Assembly: GCA_016287035.1 (NCBI GenBank)
Contig: JAEEVI010000041.1
Coordinates: 1 to 18,667 of the forward strand
Reading direction: 5' to 3'
DNA: 18,667 nucleotides
From: Bacillota bacterium
GTDB lineage: Bacteria; Bacillota; Clostridia; Peptostreptococcales; Anaerovoracaceae
A program made the translations under genes and the position numbers. Below the pieces are notes generated by a model. It made no database searches, was not told where the DNA came from, and saw only the letters and a list, made by a program, of their open reading frames with translations. Below, piece by piece: positions 1-6,677 of this stretch; the first letter of the stretch is position 1; every line of letters starts with the position of its first letter.

Positions 1-523
1 GCTCGGGCATGAGGTAGAGCATTACCGACGTGGCCGATTCGCTGGCGTGGTTCTGGGGGATCTCCGACTCGTATATGTCGGACGTTATCGACGGCAGGAA
101 CTGCCACCAGGGGACCGACGCGCACCTGACGCCGTACTCGTCCTGCAGATCCATCATCAGATCGTCGAGCGGGAACGCGTTGTTCCTGTGCGTGTTTAAT
201 ATCAGGAGCCTTTTGAAGCCCCAGTGGATATAGCTTTCGCAGATGTCGCGGTAGACAGCTTTGAGCGATTCCGGACGGCAATAGACGGTGCCCGGGAACG
301 TGTAGAGCGGATGGGAATTTCCGACCTCGAGGAACGGAGATACCAGCGCGCCGGCCTTTTCGGCCACGAGGCACGCGATCTTCTCCGCGACTAATATGTC
401 GCAGCCCAGGGGAAGATGCGGTCCGTAGACCTCCACGGCCCCGGAGGGTATTATGAGCGTGTCTGTGGTCTTCTTCCTTTCCGCGAATTCCATCCATGTC
501 ATGTATTTGATCTGAACTTCCAT
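1..523 (-). CDS. Creatininase-family amidohydrolase, C-terminus cut by window edge
   Basis: The 174 residues in the window read through to the edge without a stop, so the gene is partial; the family is usually about 240-260 residues. The creatininase fold is recognised from SGAVEVYGPHLPLGCD (residues 27-42), matching the family motif GSxEQHGPHLPLxxD, from NTHRNN (110-115) at the place of NGHGGN/NGHYEN, and from HASESATS (159-166) at the place of HAGExETS. Family members are metal-dependent hydrolases of cyclic or linear amides, such as creatininase, MftE and FAPy deformylase. Several usual ligand positions differ: Tyr33 instead of the His after Glu-x, Asn114 instead of the second Glu, and Ala164 instead of the late Glu; Glu31, Asp42, His112 and His159 remain. 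A good ribosome site (AAAGGA, 6 nt before the ATG) supports the start at 523. The gene follows the PucR regulator on the same strand after 100 nt, so it probably belongs to the same catabolic locus. The substrate is unknown. Confidence 0.85.
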   Translation of the reverse strand, partial: MEVQIKYMTWMEFAERKKTTDTLIIPSGAVEVYGPHLPLGCDILVAEKIACLVAEKAGALVSPFLEVGNSHPLYTFPGTVYCRPESLKAVYRDICESYIHWGFKRLLILNTHRNNAFPLDDLMMDLQDEYGVRCASVPWWQFLPSITSDIYESEIPQNHASESATSVMLYLMPE

Positions 524-623
524 AGGCGATCCTTTCTGTATTGTTTTCTTAAAAGCGGTAAGTATCGGATTGTCGTCTGATCCGCCGCTGACGTCCCGGC
601 GCCGGAAAGCTTGTTTATGCCGC

Positions 624-1871
624 TCAGTCGGGAAGCTGGATCAGATGCATTATGTAAAGGCCGAGCTGTATCCTGAAGCTCTCGTTCGTTCTCTTAAGGT
701 CCACGTCGAGTATCTGCTGTATCCGTTCCATCCTGTACAGCATCGTGTTTCTGTGGATGAACAGTTTTTCCGCGGTCTGCGTGAGGCTCCTTCCGCACTC
801 GAAGTACATATGCAGCGTCGAGAGCATGTCCGTGTTGTTGGCCCTGTCGTAATCGGCGAGGGGCCGGATGCTTTCGTTATAAAAGCTTACTAGCATGTCG
901 CGGCTGAGATTGTTGATCAGGAACTGGTACACGTCGTCGTCGCGGTATGAGTACACGGTCCATTCGGGATGCATGCGGCTCCCGAGCTCCAGCGCCTGGA
1001 GCGCCTGCGTAAAGCACAGACGTATCGTCTCCCAGCCGGTGCACGCTTTGCTTATGCCTATGTGGCACCGGATATCGGTATTGATAAGGGTCTTGGCGAC
1101 GTCGATAGCCATCCTCTTCGCGGAATCGAGCGCTGTGGACTGCGTCGCGAACGAGTTGTGAAAAGCGAACAGTATAAGATTGTTCAGGTACTGCATATAA
1201 AAGATGCGAAACGGATTATTGTCGGTAGCGCTGCCGGCGGCCTCCCTTATAAGCGACCGCACGTGTTTCATCTGCTGCGACGCGCCTCCGTCCTCGGGGA
1301 TCTCCGGCTGTATGACGAAGCATATCCTGGGGGTGCTGATATCGAAACCGTACAGATGGCAGAGCATCTTGATCTCCTGAGGATTGGCGTTCTCGTTCAT
1401 GAGTATCTTTTCCACGAACGCGTTCGTGTCATGAGGCGCGTCCTTTCGCCTGTCGGTCGCGGGAACTAGGATGCTTTCGGTCTCCGACGAGATTATGGCC
1501 CTGTACAGGTTATCCGCTATGTCGCTCATCGAATACTGGTTTCCGAAGCAGAGCACGGGCATGTCGAACTCCTCCGAAGCCTTTATGAAGACCGACTGCC
1601 TCGGGATCTGGTCCGCGTTCAGGATGCCGACGCAGGAGCATCTGCGGTCGACGAGATTGCCGAAGAAGGCCCTGGACGTCTTCCCGTTCATCGTCTTCAG
1701 CGTGGAGGAATCGAGAAGGACGAGGTCCCTTGTGCGGAGATTGCCGCCGTTTCTCAGGTCTGATATGTAGTTGATGCCGCAGACGTCCGTCTCGAGAGCG
1801 GCGGCGTCTACATTATTTATAAGTTTTGCCGCGGAGGCGTTCTCCGTCAGCCAGTGTACCTTTACAGACAT
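624..1871 (-). CDS. PucR/CdaR-family transcriptional regulator
   Basis: This 415-residue protein has the PucR layout. The N-terminal ~130 residues resemble the PucR ligand-sensing region, the middle resembles the CdaR GGDEF-like domain, and the end (about 345-405) is the PucR helix-turn-helix. The last is recognised by SLTQTAEKLFIHRNTMLYRM, with the family's typical L-x-x-TA-x-x-LFIHRNT-x-x-YR pattern. Known members control purine, allantoin, proline or sugar-acid catabolism, often as effector-responsive activators (B. subtilis PucR, E. coli CdaR). I chose the ATG at 1871 because AGGTG lies 4 nt upstream; an in-frame GTG at 1886 would add five residues. The gene diverges from the permease operon across 308 nt containing two promoters and a repeated palindrome. 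It therefore very likely controls that operon and possibly itself. Family assignment is firm; the effector is inferred to be the imported compound or a breakdown product. Confidence 0.9.
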   Translation of the reverse strand: MSVKVHWLTENASAAKLINNVDAAALETDVCGINYISDLRNGGNLRTRDLVLLDSSTLKTMNGKTSRAFFGNLVDRRCSCVGILNADQIPRQSVFIKASEEFDMPVLCFGNQYSMSDIADNLYRAIISSETESILVPATDRRKDAPHDTNAFVEKILMNENANPQEIKMLCHLYGFDISTPRICFVIQPEIPEDGGASQQMKHVRSLIREAAGSATDNNPFRIFYMQYLNNLILFAFHNSFATQSTALDSAKRMAIDVAKTLINTDIRCHIGISKACTGWETIRLCFTQALQALELGSRMHPEWTVYSYRDDDVYQFLINNLSRDMLVSFYNESIRPLADYDRANNTDMLSTLHMYFECGRSLTQTAEKLFIHRNTMLYRMERIQQILDVDLKRTNESFRIQLGLYIMHLIQLPD

Positions 1872-1939
1872 TTCACACCTCTGCACATATCGAAAATGTG
1901 TGCTCAGTATCGTGGGAAAGCATTGATTTATTCTATCTT

Positions 1940-1967
1940 ACTATATCGCAGGCCGTTTGAAAGTAAA
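1940..1967 (-). promoter_or_regulatory. Predicted promoter of the PucR-type regulator gene
   Basis: On the minus strand, TTTACT (1962-1967) and TATAGT (1940-1945) are separated by 16 nt. The -10 matches consensus at five of six bases and the -35 at four of six. Transcription would start near 1933, giving a leader of about 60 nt before the ATG at 1871. The surrounding DNA is AT-rich, unlike the coding sequence. Prediction from sequence only. Confidence 0.45.
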
Positions 1968-1995
1968 TTATTTATACAAAAAACGGGCCTGAGCG

Positions 1996-2012
1996 TTGTG
2001 CAAAAAGCACAA
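1996..2012. promoter_or_regulatory. Candidate operator copy 1 for the PucR-type regulator
   Basis: The sequence is TTGTGCAAAAAGCACAA, with perfect 6-bp arms TTGTGC/GCACAA around five A. A second 17-bp site with 13 of 17 identical bases lies 85 bp away, about eight helical turns. This copy is centred about 70 bp upstream of the predicted start of the regulator gene. The site is visible in the sequence; binding by the neighbouring regulator is inferred. Confidence 0.55.
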
Positions 2013-2027
2013 GTTAGATTTTATAAA

Positions 2028-2068
2028 CAGCTTCGCGCATTAGAAACGCTAACGCGTCTCCGAAGCTG
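2028..2068. repeat. Long imperfect inverted repeat between the two operator copies
   Basis: Outer arms CAGCTTCG (2028-2035) and CGAAGCTG (2061-2068) are perfect complements. Inner arms CGCATTAG (2036-2043) and CTAACGCG (2049-2056) pair at seven of eight positions around a 5-nt loop, leaving a TCTC bulge on one side. It lies upstream of both predicted transcription starts, so it is more likely a DNA-level element (another regulator site or cruciform-prone DNA) than a leader RNA. If a start upstream of it exists, it could act as an RNA hairpin. Confidence 0.5.
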
Positions 2069-2080
2069 ACCTCCTGCGGT

Positions 2081-2097
2081 TTGTGCAAGTTGCATAA
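2081..2097. promoter_or_regulatory. Candidate operator copy 2, abutting the permease promoter
   Basis: TTGTGCAAGTTGCATAA is an imperfect 17-bp palindrome with one mismatched pair in the arms. It shares TTGTGCAA and GCAyAA with the copy at 1996-2012. It ends 2 bp before the predicted -35 of the permease operon and is centred about 46 bp upstream of the predicted start, a position typical for an activator contacting RNA polymerase. Repression by steric hindrance is also possible. Confidence 0.55.
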
Positions 2098-2099
2098 TA

Positions 2100-2128
2100 T
2101 TAACAAAGCAGGTTTTTTTTAATATCAT
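2100..2128 (+). promoter_or_regulatory. Predicted promoter of the permease/amidohydrolase operon
   Basis: TTAACA (2100-2105) and TATCAT (2123-2128) are 17 nt apart, and each matches the sigma-A consensus at five of six positions. Transcription would begin near 2135, leaving about 45 nt before the permease ATG. A T-run lies in the spacer. The palindrome at 2081-2097 sits directly upstream. The alternative TATAAC at 2155-2160 is too close to the ribosome binding site. Confidence 0.5.
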
Positions 2129-2179
2129 TCAATTGCCGGCAAAGCAATCATCTTTATAACGCTATAAAGGAGGTAAACA

Positions 2180-3526
2180 ATGAGCAACGAAGTCGAAACC
2201 AAAAGCGTAGGCGAAAGCTTACAGCCACTGGAGACCCGAATATTCGGGAATCTGTCTTATTTCGCCATGTGGATCGGCGGATGTATCGCGATATCCGCGT
2301 TTACCGTCGGTTCCAGCTTGGTAGGCTCTCTCAACCTTACCCAGATAATCGTCGCACTTATAGTCGGCACCGTCGTCATCGCCATAGGACTCGTCCTGAA
2401 CGGTGACGCAGGAAACAGATACGGTATCCCGTACACCATCTATCTCAGAGCCGCCTTCGGTATAAAGGGCGCGAAGATACCGGGGATCATCCGCGCGCTT
2501 CCCGCTGTCGTCTGGTTCGGTTTCCAGACCTGGGTAGGCGCCGAGGCGATCAACGCGGTACTGTATTCGCTGTTCGGCATTCAGAACATCGCGGTATGCT
2601 ACATCGGATTCACGATCCTTCAGCTGGTCCTCTCTATAACAGGATTCAAGGGGATCAAGTGGCTGGAAGACGTCGGTTCCGTCTGCATCATAATCGCACT
2701 CATCTACATGTTCTATTCGACAGTAACTAAATACGGCGTCGCGCTTCAGGCAAACGTCATTGACATCAAGGGCTCCTGGGGCCTCGCGTTCTGGAGCGGA
2801 TCCGTTGCTTTCGTAGGACAGTACAGCACGATGATGCTGAACGTATCCGACCTTTCCCGCCAGTACAAGAAGGACGGCAAGAAGCCTGTCATGGGCTGCA
2901 TCTACTGGCTCGCTATAGGACCGGCGTTCATGTTCATGGGTCTCACCGGCCTGATCGTAACGGCAGCTACCGGCGCGGCCGACCCGATCACGGTCTTCAC
3001 GAGCGCTATCGAGAACAAGGTCCTCCTTATCCTCACGCTCGTATTCATCGTTTTCGCTCAGATCACGACCAACGTACTGAACAACCTCGTGCCGCCCGTA
3101 TACGTCCTCATGGACGCGATCAAGCCCCTGGGATATAAGGGATCTCTGATCGTCATAGGCATAGCTTCCGTACTGGTCATGCCCTGGAAGCTCGTTACCG
3201 CGGAATCCGCGGCAGGCCTCAACCTGTTCATCAGAGTCTATTCCTGCTTCCTCGGACCCATCTTCGCGGTAATGGTCACGGACTACTATTTCCTCCGCAA
3301 AAAGAAACTGGACATCAACATGCTCTACGATGAAAAGGGACCGATCAGCGGGATCAATATGGCGGCGATCATTTCCATAGCGGTGGGCGCTGTTATCGCT
3401 CTCGTCGAAACGAGGCTCGCGTGGTACAGCTGCATCATCCCGACCGCGCTCGTATACTATCTCCTGATGACGAAGACCAATATGGGCAAGCAGTTCCTTA
3501 TCGGAACGCCGTTCGAGAAGAAATAG
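2180..3526 (+). CDS. NCS1-family nucleobase/allantoin/hydantoin permease
   Basis: This 448-residue, very hydrophobic membrane protein has the length and roughly twelve membrane spans of the nucleobase:cation symporter-1 family (PucI, CodB, Mhp1). Diagnostic stretches are GNRYGIPYTIYLRAAFGIKG (79-98) and ALPAVVWFGFQTWVGAEAIN (106-125). Trp112 and Gln116 in WFGFQ have the spacing of the substrate-contacting Trp117 and Gln121 of the hydantoin transporter Mhp1. LNVSDLSRQYK follows further on, as in other members. The probable role is proton- or sodium-driven uptake of the ring compound degraded by the downstream enzymes, across the cytoplasmic membrane. The start has an excellent site, AAAGGAGG, 6-7 nt before the ATG. 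It is the first gene of the operon and diverges from the PucR-type regulator. Allantoin or a hydantoin fits best because two allantoinase-like enzymes follow, but uracil, cytosine or other bases cannot be excluded. Confidence 0.9.
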   Translation: MSNEVETKSVGESLQPLETRIFGNLSYFAMWIGGCIAISAFTVGSSLVGSLNLTQIIVALIVGTVVIAIGLVLNGDAGNRYGIPYTIYLRAAFGIKGAKIPGIIRALPAVVWFGFQTWVGAEAINAVLYSLFGIQNIAVCYIGFTILQLVLSITGFKGIKWLEDVGSVCIIIALIYMFYSTVTKYGVALQANVIDIKGSWGLAFWSGSVAFVGQYSTMMLNVSDLSRQYKKDGKKPVMGCIYWLAIGPAFMFMGLTGLIVTAATGAADPITVFTSAIENKVLLILTLVFIVFAQITTNVLNNLVPPVYVLMDAIKPLGYKGSLIVIGIASVLVMPWKLVTAESAAGLNLFIRVYSCFLGPIFAVMVTDYYFLRKKKLDINMLYDEKGPISGINMAAIISIAVGAVIALVETRLAWYSCIIPTALVYYLLMTKTNMGKQFLIGTPFEKK

Positions 3527-3564
3527 ACACAGGCCCGTAGAGCTCGAAGTTTTAAGGACTAACC

Positions 3565-4902
3565 ATGAAATACGATCTGATAATCAAAAACGGCAAAGTC
3601 GTAACGGCGCAAGGTGTCTTTCCCTGGCACATCGCTGTATCCGGCGGAAAGATAGCCAGGGTGATGGACGTCATCCCCGAGGAGGATACTGCGGAAAGCG
3701 TCATCGACGCCGAAGGGCTGCACGTATTTCCGGGACTGATCGACGCGCACTGCCACTTCGACGAGCCCGGATATGAACACAGGGAAGGTATCTATACCGG
3801 GTCCTGCACGGTAGCCGCCAGCGGCGTAACGGCATTTCTTGATCATCCGATCAGCAACATACCGGAGATGACGAACGCCGCGGCGCTTGAGGAAAAGCGC
3901 AGGGCGGAAGAAAAGCACGCCGTTATCGATTACGCCATACTCGGCGGTGTCAACGACGATAACATCGACGAGATAAAGGGAATGGACGAATGGGGCGCGA
4001 TAGCGTTCAAGGCGTTCATGTCAAAGAGCCCCATGGGCTACATTCAGGACAGGGCGCTGCTGCGCGCGCTCGACCGGATCTCGGAGCTCGGCAGCGTCAT
4101 GCTCCTTCACGCGGAGAACGAGGACATCTGCTCTTATCTGCGCGAAAAGTTCACGGCCGAAGGGCGCACGACGCTCGCGGATTACGAGGCGTCGAGACCG
4201 ATCCTGTCGGAGACGGAGTCGGTCAGGCGCGCGGCGGCGTTTGCCCAGATCACAGGCGCGAGGGTCCAGATATGTCACGCGAGCTGCAGAGAGACCGTAG
4301 AGGCGGTCAGGGAAGCAAAAGCCCGCGGCGTCAGGATCACTGTGGAAACGTGCCCGCATTATCTTGCGCTTTCGATCCAGGATATGCTTTGTCTCGGAGG
4401 GTGTACCTGCTCGCCGCCGATGCGTCCGCAGCGCTGTATCGACGAGCTTTGGGAGGCCGTCCGAGACGGAGATATCGATACGATCGGGTCTGATCACTCG
4501 GCGTGGCCGATCTCGGAAACGGTATTCGGCGGGCTTTCTGTCGGCCAGTCCACGCTTTCGGTCCTTCTTACGGAAGGCTATCACAAGCGCGGCATACCGC
4601 TCGAGACGATAGCGAGGCTTACGTCCATGAATCCCGCGAAGCTGTACGATCTGTATCCGCAAAAGGGGGATATCGCGGTCGGCTTCGACGCCGACTTCGC
4701 GATCGTCGATCTGAACGAAGAGTTCGTCCTGAAAAAAGAGGACATGCTCGACAGGCAGAAGTTCAGCCCGTATCTCGGCAGAAGCTTTAAGGGCGCCGTC
4801 AAGCGCACGATCTCCAGAGGCGAGACCGTGTACGAGAACGGAAAGATCACGGCGCAGCCCGGGCGCGGAAAGATGCTTTTGCCTCTCGGCGCCCGAAGAT
4901 AG
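3565..4902 (+). CDS. Cyclic amidohydrolase, allantoinase/hydantoinase-like (paralogue 1)
   Basis: This 445-residue enzyme of the amidohydrolase superfamily (dihydroorotase/allantoinase/dihydropyrimidinase group) would open a cyclic amide or ureide ring in the cytoplasm. Binuclear metal ligands are all visible: His62 and His64 in DAHCHFDEPG, Lys149 (the carboxylated lysine) in AFKAFMS, His182 in LLHAEN, His238 in ICHAS, and Asp310 in GSDHSAW. ETCPHYLAL (261-269) and the C-terminal PYLGRSFKGAVKRTISRGE follow the AllB pattern. The region around 93-101 (DHPISNIPE) differs from the usual (I/E)MPLN, so substrate specificity may be shifted. AAGGA lies 6 nt before the ATG; the gene starts 38 nt after the permease. 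A second, more canonical paralogue closes the same operon, suggesting that the two act on different ring substrates. Superfamily assignment is firm; allantoinase is only one option. Confidence 0.85.
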   Translation: MKYDLIIKNGKVVTAQGVFPWHIAVSGGKIARVMDVIPEEDTAESVIDAEGLHVFPGLIDAHCHFDEPGYEHREGIYTGSCTVAASGVTAFLDHPISNIPEMTNAAALEEKRRAEEKHAVIDYAILGGVNDDNIDEIKGMDEWGAIAFKAFMSKSPMGYIQDRALLRALDRISELGSVMLLHAENEDICSYLREKFTAEGRTTLADYEASRPILSETESVRRAAAFAQITGARVQICHASCRETVEAVREAKARGVRITVETCPHYLALSIQDMLCLGGCTCSPPMRPQRCIDELWEAVRDGDIDTIGSDHSAWPISETVFGGLSVGQSTLSVLLTEGYHKRGIPLETIARLTSMNPAKLYDLYPQKGDIAVGFDADFAIVDLNEEFVLKKEDMLDRQKFSPYLGRSFKGAVKRTISRGETVYENGKITAQPGRGKMLLPLGARR

Positions 4903-4917
4903 GAAAAGGAGAAGAAG

Positions 4918-5670
4918 ATGAGATTAGAAGGAAAGAAAGCGATCGTCACCGGAGGGTCCACAGGCATCGGACTCGAGGTCGTCGATATCTTCTGCAGAGA
5001 AGGCGCGGACGTCGTGTTCACCTGCTTTGACAATCCGGAGGAATCCCTGGAGATCGAAAAGCGCATGGCTGAAAAGTACGGCCGCAGGGCGATATCCGTG
5101 CAGACCGACGTTACCAAGTACGATCAGGTGCAGGCTCTCGTAAAGCGAGCGATGGACGAGTTCGGCAGGATAGACATACTCGTCACGAGCGCAGGAATAC
5201 TGCAGAGGATCAAGGTCGAGGACGTTACCAACGAGGACTGGCACAGGATCATAGACGTCAACCTTCACGGCACGTGGTACTGCATCAAAGAGGTCCTTCC
5301 CATCATGCTCAAGCAGGAATACGGAAGGATAATCACGATCTCTTCGCAGATCGGACAGAAGGGCTCGGCGGAGCTCGTCCACTATGCGGCGTCCAAGGGC
5401 GCTATCATAGCGATGACAAAGTCGCTCGCCCGCGCCGTCAGCACCAGAGGCGTTCTCGTCAACAGCGTAGCGCCCGGACCCGTCATGACCACCATGACGA
5501 CGCTCAACTTCGCTGACACGATCGAGAGCGACAAGAAGGGACTTCCTCTCGGAAGACAGGAAGAGGCGTTCGAGATCGCGCCCAGCGTGCTGTTCCTCGC
5601 GTCCAGCCCGGACGGCGATACGTATTGCGGACAGACTCTCGGTCCGAATTCCGGAGACGTGATGCTTTAG
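4918..5670 (+). CDS. Classical SDR-family NAD(P)-dependent oxidoreductase
   Basis: This 250-residue protein has the standard short-chain dehydrogenase length and motifs: cofactor-binding TGGSTGIG (11-18), TSAGI (90-94) in place of NNAG, VNLHG with Asn115, catalytic Ser142/143, and Tyr156 and Lys160 in YAASK. PGPVMTTM (186-193) follows the cofactor-binding PG motif. It would oxidise an alcohol or reduce a ketone with NAD(P). It resembles FabG-like and sugar or polyol dehydrogenases, but no fatty-acid synthesis genes are nearby, so I do not call it fabG. The start is fixed by AAAAGGAGAAG before the ATG, 15 nt after the preceding hydrolase, so it is co-transcribed. Its presence implies that the imported compound, or a ring-opened product, carries a hydroxyl or keto group to be oxidised or reduced. 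Confidence 0.85.
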   Translation: MRLEGKKAIVTGGSTGIGLEVVDIFCREGADVVFTCFDNPEESLEIEKRMAEKYGRRAISVQTDVTKYDQVQALVKRAMDEFGRIDILVTSAGILQRIKVEDVTNEDWHRIIDVNLHGTWYCIKEVLPIMLKQEYGRIITISSQIGQKGSAELVHYAASKGAIIAMTKSLARAVSTRGVLVNSVAPGPVMTTMTTLNFADTIESDKKGLPLGRQEEAFEIAPSVLFLASSPDGDTYCGQTLGPNSGDVML

Positions 5671-5687
5671 TTAAACAGTTGTCGGAT

Positions 5688-5725
5688 GATGCCGGCCGGC
5701 CGCGATCCGCGGAAGGGCCGGCATC
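5688..5725 (+). repeat. Intercistronic GC-rich hairpin inside the operon
   Basis: GATGCCGGCC (5688-5697) and GGCCGGCATC (5716-5725) form a perfect 10-bp stem. The 18-nt loop contains a further short palindrome, CCGCG-ATC-CGCGG. No T-run follows: the next bases are CCTGTAAGGAGAG, including the next gene's ribosome site. It is therefore not a standard terminator. It more likely stabilises or processes the mRNA, or partly attenuates expression of the three downstream genes. Confidence 0.6.
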
Positions 5726-5743
5726 CCTGTAAGGAGAGATGTT

Positions 5744-6664
5744 ATGAATATACTGATCACGGGAGGCGCCGGTTTTATCGGGCGCAGAGTCGTTAGGGAT
5801 CTTCTTAAGGAAGGGCATACAGTCGTCGATCTCATGAGGGATCACATGAGGCCGTTTGCGGATCCCAGGCATATATTCGCGTACGGCGAGCTCTGCGACA
5901 TGAACAGGATCGTCAGCGTAATCGAAGAGAACAAGGTGGACAGGATCATCCACATAGCCGGACAGTCGCATCCCCCCATGTCCGTAAAGGCTCCGATGTC
6001 CACGGTGCATTCAAACGTCGTTTGCACCATGAACATCCTCGAGGCCGCGAGGATGACCGGCATAAAGAGAGTCGTCCTTTTCAGCTCGGAAGATTCCTGC
6101 GGCAATATCGGGATGGGACTCGTAAAGAACGACACGATCCAAAGACCGGAGACTCCCTACGGCGTAACGAAGGTGTTCGTCGAGATGATGGGACGCGTAT
6201 ACAACCACAAATACGGAATGGAATGCGTCTCGCTCCGCGTAGGCGAGGTATACGGACCCGGAAGGATCACCTCAGAGACGATCCAGGGACCGATCGACGC
6301 GGCTCTTTCCGGCAGGCCGTTCATCAGCGAGCACGGCAGAGATCAGTGTCTGCAGCTCATCCACGTGGACGACGTCGCTCAGGTGACCGTAAAGGCATGC
6401 ATGGTCGACGGTTCGAGGATCAGCGATCTTGCGGTATACAACGCGACGAGCGGCGGCCATCCGACGTTCGGAGAGGCGCTCGACATACTGCAGGAGCTCC
6501 TTCCCGATTCGGTATTCGAGGTCGGAGACGGCACGCTCGGCTACGACGTCTGCGGAGAGCTCGACATCTCCGAGACCATGCGCGATCTCGGCTACGAGCC
6601 GAAGGTGACCATGCGGGAAGGTATCGCCGAATACATCAAATATCAGCAGGCTCATCCGGTATAA
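5744..6664 (+). CDS. NAD-dependent epimerase/dehydratase (extended SDR)
   Basis: This 306-residue extended short-chain dehydrogenase has the N-terminal nucleotide motif GGAGFIG (7-13), HIAGQSHPP (70-78) in the place of the HLAA-type segment, Ser114/115 in FSSEDS, and the catalytic Tyr139 and Lys143 in PYGVTK. LRVGEVYGPG corresponds to the family's LR-x-x-N-x-YGPG and HVDDVA is also typical. Relatives include nucleotide-sugar epimerases and dehydratases, uronate dehydrogenases and sugar-acid dehydrogenases. The operon contains no nucleotide-sugar or glycosyltransferase genes, so an acid or sugar-type dehydrogenase or epimerase in catabolism seems more likely than cell-wall sugar synthesis. AAGGAGAG lies 6 nt before the ATG. 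A strong hairpin separates it from the preceding SDR, and 13 nt separate it from the next gene. The exact reaction cannot be read from sequence. Confidence 0.8.
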   Translation: MNILITGGAGFIGRRVVRDLLKEGHTVVDLMRDHMRPFADPRHIFAYGELCDMNRIVSVIEENKVDRIIHIAGQSHPPMSVKAPMSTVHSNVVCTMNILEAARMTGIKRVVLFSSEDSCGNIGMGLVKNDTIQRPETPYGVTKVFVEMMGRVYNHKYGMECVSLRVGEVYGPGRITSETIQGPIDAALSGRPFISEHGRDQCLQLIHVDDVAQVTVKACMVDGSRISDLAVYNATSGGHPTFGEALDILQELLPDSVFEVGDGTLGYDVCGELDISETMRDLGYEPKVTMREGIAEYIKYQQAHPV

Positions 6665-6677
6665 GGCGACGGAAGAA

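Noticed and set aside
595..604. CCGGCGCCGG palindrome between the regulator and the creatininase-family gene
   Set aside because: Short GC palindromes are expected by chance in this GC-rich DNA. There is no T-tract and no repeat of the motif at other promoters.
2133..2160. TTGCCG and TATAAC, 16 nt apart, before the permease
   Set aside because: Transcription would start inside the ribosome binding site at about 2167, leaving no usable leader. The pair at 2100-2128 fits better.
2135..2179. Possible purine or related riboswitch in the permease leader
   Set aside because: The predicted leader is only about 45 nt and shows no conserved aptamer pattern that I recognise.
4918..5670. Calling the SDR fabG
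   Set aside because: The generic SDR motifs do not discriminate, the NNAG segment reads TSAG, and no fatty-acid synthesis genes are nearby; the context is catabolic.
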